Below are positions 12,241 through 20,300 of a stretch of DNA of 64,000 bases, one piece after another (the stretch's first letter is position 1; each line of letters begins with the position of its first letter). The translations under genes were made by a program, and so were the position numbers. The stretch spans positions 4,080,501 to 4,144,500 of the forward strand of contig JARHVA010000349.1 of the NCBI GenBank assembly GCA_037957365.1, written 5' to 3'. The notes beneath the pieces were generated by a model. It worked only from the letters and a program-made list of their open reading frames with translations, searched no databases and was not told where the DNA came from. The stretch is from Torreya grandis. Taxonomy: Eukaryota; Streptophyta; Pinopsida; Cupressales; Taxaceae.

Positions 12241-13889
12241 AATGTGCAGAAAGAAGATCCCAATCGCCATGTTGTGCCAAAGGAGGTACGTGTTTGTGTA
12301 GTAAAGACCAATTAGACCGACAGTGAGAGTAGTAGTAATAATGAATACTTATATATTTTCCCCTTGTCATTCCTTCCCTTAAAGGAAAATAGAGAGAGGA
12401 ACATAAGCAACCATGCACGGCTAATTTCCTTAATGGTCTAGAAAGGTGTGGAGATGAGCCACCTTGTTTGCATGCACTTGAGTCTACATACACACATTTA
12501 AAATAAACATGTCTTTGTTATAATTATAAAATAGAGCATCAAATACAGAGTTAGAAAACAATGTTGTATTTATTTATTTCTAAATAATAAAGATAATTTA
12601 AACTCAAAAAGTATGTCAAGATTTATGTGAATATTGTAGGTAGCATAGGTTAGTCACTAGGGAGACTGTTCTACTAAATAAAGGGTTCTAGCCAAAATGG
12701 TTTAAAAAAATCATGGATCCAATTCCAAGCCAACAGCACCTTGTTTTATAAATAAAACAACTAGATATGAGTCTTTGTATGGCTACAAAATGGACACTTG
12801 GGCTATAAAACACCTAAATGAATAAGGTGTTAATCTAAAGGTAATCCTTAATATAATAGGCACTAAGAAAATTCCCCAAGTTTTGACTCAAGGATGAAAC
12901 TCCAAATAATCTAAAATATCCTATGCCAAGTATGAGTGGTAGACTAGAGAGACTATCAAAAATTGATCTTATCAATCATTTGAAGTTGGAGGGAAATTCA
13001 TTCATATCCCTTGTAGGGAGTATCATGTTGAAATGGGTTTCTACATACCACTTGTAGTTCTTACACCATGGTTTAACAAAGATAAATGTAATTTTTTGTA
13101 ACATATCTTTAGTCTCTACATAAATAAATTCCTAGGACTCTTGATTGCTATTTTCCAAACAAAATTTAACTTTAGCTTCAAGCCAAGAGAGCCAAAATAT
13201 ATTCAATTTGTATAAAATGGATTGCACTAGGTGTATGACTCTTTTTAAAAGCATGAACCTAGGTCACCTCCACCAAAGGTATATTATGATAATAAATGAT
13301 AAGATACCACCATAAAGAGTTGTGGTATATAGATAGACCATCAATAAACACATTCATATTCCAAATCAATCAAGCCCTGATTTGTTTTCCAATATTTCCA
13401 AATGGTCTTAACTAAAAAGGGCCTAATAATCTTGAATGGAGTGCATAGGATGATAAGGTTAAGGATTCCTAATCCATTCCAAGTTGTGTGTTTGTAAGGA
13501 GAGCCTTAAACAATAAAGTTTTGAAGCAAAAAATTACATGCCTCAATCCCTTCACTAGTTCTAAAAATTCATTTTGTGCACAAAGCAATGTTTTGGTTCC
13601 TAATTTCAAGTAGCCCCATCTCCCAAAATCCTTTGGGAGAAAAAAATATTTCTAGGCTACCCAATGATGTTCCTTCATATGATTTGATTTTGCCTAAATA
13701 AAATATGTGGAGTGATTTTATAAGCTTTTGGTAGGAGGATTTAGATAGGACCTAACAAGAGGAATAATAAACATGAGTTGTAGAGAGAAATTTTGAGCAT
13801 ATTTTTAAATTTCCTAGCTAATGAGATAAACTTAGACATCTAGGATGAGAGGTTATTTTTGACCCTATCAATGCCATATTTATAGATGT
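12241..13889 (-). mobile_element. LINE copy 3, part 1 (zf-RVT and linker; interrupted by copia)
   Basis: This matches LINE copy 1 from about 1254 to 2924. The minus strand at about 12.77-12.80 kb reads PKCPFCSHTKTH, with both cysteines of the first CxxC pair of zf-RVT kept. It is followed by LLAWNWIHD at about 12.7 kb. Thumb-like sequence lies at 13.6-13.75 kb. Stops are frequent. The LINE 3' end is missing because the copy starts at the gypsy LTR. At 13889 the copia element begins, and the LINE continues at 19583 after it. Confidence 0.75.
13885..13889. repeat. Target-site duplication (left) of the copia element
   Basis: GATGT immediately precedes the 5' LTR and is repeated exactly at 19583-19587 after the 3' LTR. 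A 5-bp duplication is the expected size for a Ty1/copia integrase. Confidence 0.95.
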
Positions 13890-14621
13890 TGTTAGGGTGT
13901 GGAGCTAAAAGCTTCACCAAGGAGCACACTATGACAGTTTCGGGTCTACACAGACATTGGCGTCGGTCAGGAGCGACCGACGTCGGCCAAGAGCGACCGA
14001 CGTCAGCCAAGTGCAGTTGCATAGGTGTTGGCGTTGGTAGTTGGTTGGCTGATGGCGGTCACAGGCAAGCAGCAGGAACCGGCGTCGGTTACCTGTGCGT
14101 CCAGAATGCTATTTTTGAGGACAGAAGCGAGTGTTTGCATGATGAGTTTAAGTTGTAGTCTTAAGCTCGTGTCTCTATTATTAGTAATATTATTTTTAGA
14201 GCCCTTGTTCAAGAGGCTTAACTGTTTGTTGTAAGTGCATGCTCAATTTTCCTAATTCTATATGTAGAATTAGATCTTCTTAGCTTTGTGTGAATTATTG
14301 TAGTAGTTCATTGTATGTGAATGTTGAAGAACAATACAGAATTGAATCAATCCAGGCTTGTTGGAGTTGATTGTTCTTGAGAGAGAGAGCTCTTGAGGAA
14401 TAGAGATCTAGTGAGAGATCTATACATCTAGGAGAGGTGTGGAAGAAAGAAGTTTCTTCAAATTGTATTCCTTTTGTAAAGAGTTTGTTAATACAAGTTT
14501 TCAGGGTGGTTTCTCGTATCTCTTGTTCTTGCTATTTATCATTCTAGTTACTTGTCTATCTGATTTATTTTTGCATTTATTGCTTTCATAAGTGTAATCT
14601 ATTGTTGGTTGATCCCCAACA
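13890..14621 (+). repeat. Copia 5' LTR (732 bp)
   Basis: It begins TGTTAGGGTGTGG and ends GATCCCCAACA, with TG...CA ends. It is 20 bp longer than the 3' LTR because of one additional 20-bp unit carrying the ACCGACGTC core (about 13985-14005). It supplied the promoter (U3) and the RNA start for the element. I cannot place a TATA box with confidence. Confidence 0.97.
13962..14089 (+). promoter_or_regulatory. Palindromic CCGACGTCGG repeats in the copia U3
   Basis: An otherwise AT-rich region holds a CpG-rich cluster. ACCGAC starts at 13976 and 13996, and its complement GTCGGT at 13962 and 14084. Around 13976 the two halves join as the palindrome CCGACGTCGG. RCCGAC is the known core of the DRE/CRT site bound by DREB/CBF factors, and ACGT is the core bound by plant bZIP factors. 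That these sites drive the LTR is inference. The 3' LTR has the same cluster with one 20-bp unit fewer and several CpG to TpG/CpA changes. Confidence 0.5.
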
Positions 14622-14623
14622 AG

Positions 14624-14635
14624 TGGTATCAGAGG
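14624..14635 (+). promoter_or_regulatory. Copia primer binding site (tRNA-iMet)
   Basis: TGGTATCAGAG matches 11 of 12 bases of TGGTATCAGAGC, the complement of the 3' end of plant initiator-Met tRNA. It begins two bases after the 5' LTR. Minus-strand DNA synthesis would start here. Confidence 0.93.
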
Positions 14636-14734
14636 TCAGGTTCACTAATAGGTGGTTCAGATCTGTGTAGTGTGTATTGATTATAGGTTCTCACAGAGGT
14701 TTCTACAGGGATTTCTATTTGAGTGGGAGAAGCA

Positions 14735-15442
14735 ATGGCAGATGAAAGTAAACTGAGAATGGAAAAGTTCAATGGCAAAAATTACCAACATTGGAGAATG
14801 CAGATAGAGGATTATCTGTATCAGAAAGATCTCTACTTACCATTAGGTGGGGTTGCAAAGAAGCCCAAAGACATGGAGGATGAAGAATGGGAAGTTCTTG
14901 ACAGAAAGGCTCTGGGGTCTATAAGACTAAGTCTAGCATCCACTGTGATATCCAATTTATCACAGGCAAAGTCTACGGTAGAGTTGATGACTACGTTAGC
15001 AAATTTGTATGAAAAACCCTCAGCTTCTAATAAGGTATATCTTATGAAGCAGTTATTTAATTTGCATATGAATGAAGGTGGATCTATTTCTACTCATCTG
15101 AATGATTTCAATGGAATTATGAATCAATTGAGTTCAGTCAATATAGTGTTTGATGATGAAATAAAAGCTCTTTTAATATTATGTTCTTTGCTTGAAAGCT
15201 GGCATGGCTTAGTAATGGCAGTAAGTAGTACTGCATCTGCATCAAATATTTTGAAAGTAGAGGATGTTGTTAGTGTTATCTTGAATGAGGAAATTCACAG
15301 GAAAAGCACAGAAGAGACATCTGGGAACGCTTTAAGTTTTGAGAGTAGGGGGAGGCAGAAAGAGAAGAGCAAGAAAGGTAGATCAAGATCCAAATCTAAG
15401 GGGAAAGGCATATCTAAATCCAAAAATGGTAGAAGGCCATAA
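14735..15442 (+). CDS. gag: Copia gag (capsid part), ends at a stop just before the zinc knuckle
   Basis: From the ATG giving MADESKLRMEKFNG the frame runs 235 codons. An in-frame ATG four codons upstream (14723) is possible but less typical. The N-terminus is the usual plant copia gag: KFNGKNYQHWRMQIEDYLY at residues about 9-27, followed by the UBN2-type helical capsid region. The tail, residues about 205-235, is rich in Arg, Ser and Lys and would bind RNA. Gag packages the element RNA in cytoplasmic particles. The frame ends at TAA (15440-15442) directly before CWNCGKMGHISRDC, the zinc knuckle, which is in the same frame. The stop therefore truncates gag and cuts it off from pol. A change from CAA (Gln) would explain it. 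Confidence 0.9.
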   Translation: MADESKLRMEKFNGKNYQHWRMQIEDYLYQKDLYLPLGGVAKKPKDMEDEEWEVLDRKALGSIRLSLASTVISNLSQAKSTVELMTTLANLYEKPSASNKVYLMKQLFNLHMNEGGSISTHLNDFNGIMNQLSSVNIVFDDEIKALLILCSLLESWHGLVMAVSSTASASNILKVEDVVSVILNEEIHRKSTEETSGNALSFESRGRQKEKSKKGRSRSKSKGKGISKSKNGRRP

Positions 15443-16060
15443 TGCTGGAATTGTGGAAAGATGGGGCACATAAGTAGAGATTGCTGGTCAAATCCTAAGG
15501 AGGACAATCAACATGAAGGAAAGGAGGAAGCCAAGGTTGCAGGTATTGCACACGATGCTTTAATTTTCTCTCTGCATAATAATATAGAATATTGGGTGTT
15601 AGATTTTGGTGCATCTTTTCATGCTACCCCTAACAGGGAATATTTTAGTGACTATATCCATTGAGATTTTGGAATAGTGTATCTAGGGGATGATGAGCCC
15701 TGTAAAATAATTGGCAAAGGTAAAGTGTAGTTGAAGATGCAGAATAACAACACATGGGTGTTGAGAGATGTGATGCATGTTCCTAGCTTGAAGAGAAATT
15801 TGATTTCTGCAGGAAAGTTAGGGGATGAGGGTTGTAAAGTAACTCTCACAGCAGAATCTTGGAAGGTGACCAAGGGTGCACTTGTTATGGCCATAGGTAA
15901 GAGAGAAGGTACTCTCTATTTGTGTAATTGTGTTACTAACAAATCTCCTTCTGTATTATCTACTTCAAATGTGGATGCTAAATTGTGGCACTCAAGGCTT
16001 CGCCACATGAGTGAGAAGGGGATGTCAATTCTTAAGTCCAAAGGTTGCTTTCAGATTTAA
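15443..16060 (+). pseudogene. pol: Copia zinc knuckle, protease and GAG-pre-integrase (broken)
   Basis: The same frame as gag continues with the CCHC knuckle CWNCGKMGHISRDC at 15443-15484. The protease active-site region follows at about 15590-15625, reading WVLDFGASFHAT where copia proteases have D-S-G. The serine next to the catalytic aspartate is phenylalanine (TTT, one C-to-T step from TCT). TGA at 15662 and TAG at 15728 break the frame. Downstream of them the protease and GAG-pre-integrase sequence is readable, including LWHSRLRHMSEKGM near 15985-16025. At about 16044 one base has been lost and the reading moves to another frame, so the original frame stops at 16060. This copy could not process a polyprotein. 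Confidence 0.88.
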
Positions 16061-17136
16061 AAGGCATAGATCTAGAGTTTTGTGAGCACTGTGTATTTGG
16101 AAAACAGAAAAGGGTTAGTTTTCTCAAGATTGGGTCCACTAAGAAGAGGCATAAGTTGCAGCTTGTTCACATAGACATGTGGAGACTGGCTCAGGTTGCT
16201 TCCATTGGAGGATCACAGTATTATGTATCTTTCATAGATGATGCTTCAAGGAAGGTATGGATCTATTGTATTAGAAGAAAATATGATGTATTTGAGACTT
16301 TTAAGATCTGGAAAGCTATGGTTGAGAATGAAATAGGTAAAAGACTGAAGTGCTTGAGATCTGACAATGGTGGTGAGTTCTGCAGTTATAAGTTTAGAGA
16401 TTATTTTTATATGCATGGAATCCGCAGGCAAAGGATGGTTCTAAGGACACCTCAGCAAAATGGAATTGCTGAAAGGATGAACAAGACAATAATGGAGCGT
16501 GCAAGATGTATGAGATTGCATGCCGGCTTGCCCCTATAGTTTTGGGCACAAGCTGTTGACACTGCAGTATACCTGATTAATAGAGGACCCTCTACAGCTC
16601 TAGATGGTGGTATTCCAGAAGAGGCATGGACAGGTAAAAAGGTAGATCTCTCATATCTCAAAGTTTTTGGTTGTGAAGCCTTTGTGCACATAGATAAAGA
16701 AAATATAAAGAAGATTGATGCTAAGTCTATGAGGTGCACATTTATTGGCTATGGCTCAGATGATTTTGGTTACAGATTGTGGAATCTAGAAACTAACAAG
16801 GTAATTAGGAGCTGTGATGTTGTTTTCAATGAAAGAGTGATGTATTGTGATCAGCTAAGGAAGCTGAATCAATCTGAGCAGAGCAATGGTGAATTGGATG
16901 AGGTGAAGGTCCAATATGAGCTCGTGGGAAAAAGAAATAATCACTTGCAGGAAAACACAGAGATCGACGTCGGCAGGTTAGGAACCGGCGTCGACAGTAT
17001 AGAAATCGGCATCGGCCGTACAGAGACCGACGTCGGTAGGACAGACACCGAGGTCGGTCAGACAGAACCGACATCAGCTAGTAACAGGTTTGGAGGTGAC
17101 CGAGGTCAGTCACTGTCAGAGAATTTGGGTGGATAG
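16045..17136 (+). pseudogene. pol: Copia integrase and linker (one internal stop)
   Basis: After the frameshift the integrase continues. A zinc-binding CEHC...FGK segment comes first. The core carries its three acidic residues in order: D in VHIDMW (about 16170), D in LRSDNGGEF (about 16360) and E in NGIAERMN (about 16470). TAG at 16537 replaces what is normally Gln in LPLQFW. The frame continues through AVYLINRGPS and the SYLKVFGCEAFVHI region to another TAG at 17134. Between integrase and RT lies a low-complexity linker containing six 21-bp repeats (16960-17085). The enzyme would have inserted cDNA into chromosomes. The stops make it non-functional. Confidence 0.92.
16960..17085 (+). repeat. 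Six tandem 21-bp repeats inside the copia pol frame
   Basis: Six consecutive 21-bp units start at 16960, 16981, 17002, 17023, 17044 and 17065. Each carries a variant of ACCGACGTCGG and the period keeps the reading frame, giving a degenerate seven-residue repeat (T-E-T-D-V-G-R type). The same core motif occurs in the LTRs of this element. Base composition is far more CpG-rich than the surroundings. Confidence 0.92.
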
Positions 17137-18798
17137 AGTGTTGTGAACGAGTCTCAGACACCCATCAGGAGGTCAGAAAGGGTGAGTAAGCCTCCAATTA
17201 GATATTCTCCTTCATTATTTTATTTATTGCTAACTGATGGTGGAGAACCAGAGAGTTTTGAAGAAGCAATACAGGTGGAGTCCAAGAGTCAGTGGGAGCA
17301 TGGCATGGTTGAGGAGTTGGAGTCCTTAAGAGAGAACCAAACATGGGATTTGGTTGAATTGCCAGCTGGTAAGAGAACACTCAAGAACAGATGGACCTAC
17401 AGGTTGAAAGAAGGTGAGAATGGACAGATGAGATATAAGGCCAGATTGGTGGTAAAAGGATTTGCACAAAAGCCAGGTATTGACTTTGGTGAGATTTTTT
17501 CTCCTGTTGTTAAAATGACTTCTATAAGGGTTGTATTGTCTTTGGTTGCTTTTGAGGATTTGCATCTTGAGCAGCTAGATGTTAAGACAGCATTTCTTCA
17601 TGGAGATTTGGATGAGGAAATATATATGGAACAGCCAGAAGGATTTGAGGTCAAGGGTAAGGAGAAGTTTGTGTGCAGATTGAAGAAAAGCTTGTATGGC
17701 CTCAAGCAAGCTCCTAAGCAATGGTACTTAAAATTTGACAGGTTTATGACTAAGCATGGCTACAGTAGGTGTCAATCTGATCATTGTGTGTATTTCAAGA
17801 GATTTGATAATGGTAGACATATTATTCTATTGTTGTATGTAGATGATATGCTGGTTGTAGGATCACACATGCATGATATCTCTGAGCTTAAGGTAAAATT
17901 AGCTCAAACATTTGTTATGAAGGATTTGGGAGCAGAAAAGAAAATCCTTGGCATGAGCATTAAGAGAGATAGGAAAAATCACAGGTTGATATTGTCTCAA
18001 GAAGATTATGTGGACAAGGTGTTGAAACGGTTCAACATGCAGGATGCTAAACCGATAAGCACACCTTTGGCTGGACATTTTAAGTTGAGTAAAGAACAAT
18101 GTCCTAATTCATATGATGAGGTAGAGTACATGAGTAAGGTTCCATATTATTCTGCAGTAGGGAGTTTGATGTATGCAATGGTGTGTACTAGACCGGATAT
18201 TGCCCAAGCAGTGGGAGTGGTAAGTAAGTATATGGCCAATCCAGGTAAGGAACATTGGAAAGCAGTTCAGTGGATCCTTAGATATTTGAGAGGAACCAGC
18301 AGTAGGCACTTGTGCTATGGAGGTTCAGATACTTCTCTACATGGTTATGTAGATTCAGATATGGCAAGTGATTTGGATGGCAGGAGAAGCACTACAGGTT
18401 ATGTTTTCACTATAGGTGGAACAACAATTAGCTGGATATCTAAGTTGCAGAAGGTTGTTGCCTTGTCAACTACAGAAGCAGAGTATATTGCAGCCACAGA
18501 GGCTAGCAAAGAGATGATATGGATGACACGGTTCATGGATGAGCTTGGTAGGGAGCATGAGAGTTGCAGATTGTATAGTGACAGTCAGAGTGCAATCCAT
18601 TTGGCTAAGAATTCAGCCTTTCATTCAAGAATAAAGCACATACAGCTAAGGTACCATTTCATACGACAGGTATTGGAAGATGGTGAGTTGAAGCTGGAGA
18701 AGATCCATATAGATAGGAATCCTGCTGATATGTTAACCAAGCCAGTTACAAAGGAGAAGTTGAATCTTCATTCAACTTCTGTTGGTCTTCAAGATTGA
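17137..18798 (+). CDS. pol: Copia reverse transcriptase - RNase H (long intact frame)
   Basis: This is the longest open frame of the window: 551 codons from a GTG at 17143, or 553 after the TAG at 17134-17136. It has no start of its own because it is the C-terminal part of the polyprotein. Order: a linker typical of copia (RRSERVSKPPIRY), RT fingers and palm with RYKARLVVKGFAQ, LDVKTAFLHGDL and the catalytic LLYVDDMLV at about 17835-17860, then RNase H with GYVDSDMASD, STTEAEYIAA and LYSDSQSAIHLAKN, ending ADMLTKPVTKEKL...GLQD and TGA. All catalytic acids that I can check are present. RT copies the RNA genome to DNA and RNase H removes the RNA. With gag, protease and integrase broken it would be inactive unless helped in trans. 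Confidence 0.93.
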   Translation, partial: SVVNESQTPIRRSERVSKPPIRYSPSLFYLLLTDGGEPESFEEAIQVESKSQWEHGMVEELESLRENQTWDLVELPAGKRTLKNRWTYRLKEGENGQMRYKARLVVKGFAQKPGIDFGEIFSPVVKMTSIRVVLSLVAFEDLHLEQLDVKTAFLHGDLDEEIYMEQPEGFEVKGKEKFVCRLKKSLYGLKQAPKQWYLKFDRFMTKHGYSRCQSDHCVYFKRFDNGRHIILLLYVDDMLVVGSHMHDISELKVKLAQTFVMKDLGAEKKILGMSIKRDRKNHRLILSQEDYVDKVLKRFNMQDAKPISTPLAGHFKLSKEQCPNSYDEVEYMSKVPYYSAVGSLMYAMVCTRPDIAQAVGVVSKYMANPGKEHWKAVQWILRYLRGTSSRHLCYGGSDTSLHGYVDSDMASDLDGRRSTTGYVFTIGGTTISWISKLQKVVALSTTEAEYIAATEASKEMIWMTRFMDELGREHESCRLYSDSQSAIHLAKNSAFHSRIKHIQLRYHFIRQVLEDGELKLEKIHIDRNPADMLTKPVTKEKLNLHSTSVGLQD

Positions 18799-18859
18799 GT
18801 TGAAGATGGAGGAGCTAGAAGATGTTATTGTACAGGTACTAGTGCAGCTGTTTATCTCC

Positions 18860-18870
18860 AAGTGGGAGAT
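18860..18870 (+). promoter_or_regulatory. Copia polypurine tract
   Basis: AAGTGGGAGAT lies immediately before the 3' LTR. It is the standard plus-strand primer of plant copia elements (AAGTGGGAGA). Confidence 0.93.
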
Positions 18871-19582
18871 TGTTAGGGTGTGGAGCTAAAAGCTTCACCA
18901 AAGAGCACACTATGATAGTTTCAGGTCTACACAGACATCGACATCGGTCAGGAGCAACCGACGTCGGCCAGGTGTAGTTGCAGAGGTGTTGGCGTCGGTA
19001 GTTGGTCGGCTGATGGCGGTCACAGGCAAACAGCAGGAACCGACATCGGTTACTTGTGTGTCCAGAATGCTATTTCTGAGGATAGAAGCGAGTGTTTGCA
19101 TGATGAGTTTAAGTTGTAGTCTTAAGCTTGTGTCTCTATTATTAGTAATATTATTTTTAGAGCCCTTGTTCAAGAGGCTTAACTTTTTGTTGTAAGTGCA
19201 TGCTCAAGTTTCCTAATTCTATATGTAGAATTAGATCTTCTTAGCTTTGTGTGAATTATTGTAGTAGTTCATTGTATGTGAATGTTGAAGAATAGTACAG
19301 AATTGAATCAATCCAGGCTTGTTAGAGTTGATTGTTCTTGAGAGAGAGAGCTCTTGAGGAATAGAGATCTAGTGAGAGATCTATACATCTAGGAGAGGTG
19401 TGGAAGAAAGAAGTTTCTTCAAATTGTATTCCTTTTGTAAAGAGTTTGTTAATACAAGTTTTCAGGGTGGTTTCTTGTATCTCTTGTTCTTGCTGTTTAT
19501 CATTCTAGTTACTTGTCTATCTGATTTATTTCCACATTTATTGCTTTCACAAGTGTAATCTATTGTTGGTTGATCTCCAACA
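18871..19582 (+). repeat. Copia 3' LTR (712 bp)
   Basis: It begins TGTTAGGGTGTGG and ends GATCTCCAACA. Compared with the 5' LTR it has one 20-bp repeat unit fewer and about 32 substitutions, about 28 of them transitions. It is followed by GATGT, the right target duplication. Confidence 0.97.
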
Positions 19583-19587
19583 GATGT
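19583..19587. repeat. Target-site duplication (right) of the copia element
   Basis: GATGT, identical to 13885-13889. LINE sequence resumes directly with it. Confidence 0.95.
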
Positions 19588-20300
19588 GGGAGGGGAAGCT
19601 TGTAAGTGGAGTACCAAAAAATCAAAATATTTTTCCTTGTTAAATACATTTCCACTCATATATTTGCAACCAAGGAGGAGCTAGGGGGAATAGGGGGTGG
19701 TTGGGGAAGGAAGGGGTTAGATTTTGAAGGATTGACTATAAAATTGAGCCTTTTTCCATGAAATACTATAACTTGAGGTGTTGAAGAAGATATCACTACA
19801 TTACATAACTTGTTTGATATTATCTTCTTCTTCAATTAGATTAAGGAATGAGTCATCAATGAAATATCCATTAACAAGCTAGGCAAGCCCATTTGAGGGA
19901 ATGGAGATAACTTGAGCATTTACATTTTCTAATGGATAACTAAGTCATTATATCCCTATAATATATAACACATGGGAAATATGGAAACATTGTCTAATAG
20001 AAATAAATTGTAGATACTTAAATCTAGATTTATATGTTCATCTAGTCTTTCACACTTGAAAAATATATTTCAAGGTTATACCTTGTAGTCAAAAGTCTCA
20101 CATTTTACACCTCACTAGGTGTAATGACTTATCTCTTAGTCCAATACTTGATTATCATGATTATCTAGATCACCGTAACCACATAATACACAAAACCTGA
20201 TATAAATCCTTCATTGTTAGTTATAGAACATAAGAAACTTTACTCCACCCTAGATAGCTATGCTTTGGGAAAGACAGTAGCATCCCTATTATTATCACTT
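19583..20300 (-). mobile_element. LINE copy 3, part 2 (RT palm; continuation after copia)
   Basis: It aligns with LINE copy 1 at about 2921-3640, from GTGGGAGGGG(A/T)AGCTTG onward. The minus strand at 19849-19870 reads YFIDDSFLNL, the RT catalytic motif with Ile-Asp-Asp. Frames are broken. Similarity to copy 1 fades near 20300. Confidence 0.75.

Larger units (their letters stand above)
13890..19582 (+). mobile_element. Ty1/copia LTR retrotransposon, Tork/Tnt1-like, complete structure but dead pol
   Basis: A 5.69 kb element with every structural landmark: 5' LTR 13890-14621, iMet PBS, gag-protease-integrase-RT-RNase H in copia order on the plus strand, polypurine tract, 3' LTR 18871-19582 and a perfect 5-bp target duplication. 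Integrase lies before RT, which is diagnostic for Ty1/copia. The gag start (KLRMEKFNG...HWRMQIEDYLY) and pol resemble the Tork/Tnt1 lineage; the lineage call is by recognition only. The LTRs differ at about 32 of 712 aligned positions by my count (about 4.5%), plus one 20-bp indel, so the insertion is fairly recent relative to its surroundings. Five in-frame stops and one frameshift interrupt the polyprotein. It sits inside LINE copy 3. Confidence 0.97.

Noticed and set aside
13886..14234. Overlapping open frames of 69-90 codons on both strands of the copia LTR, repeated at 18910-19195
   Set aside because: They lie in a non-coding LTR, occur in several frames at once and show no domain. They reflect the GC-richer repeat patch.
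17137..18798. A host gene encoding a 551-residue protein
   Set aside because: It is the RT-RNase H end of a copia polyprotein, flanked by LTRs, primer site and polypurine tract.
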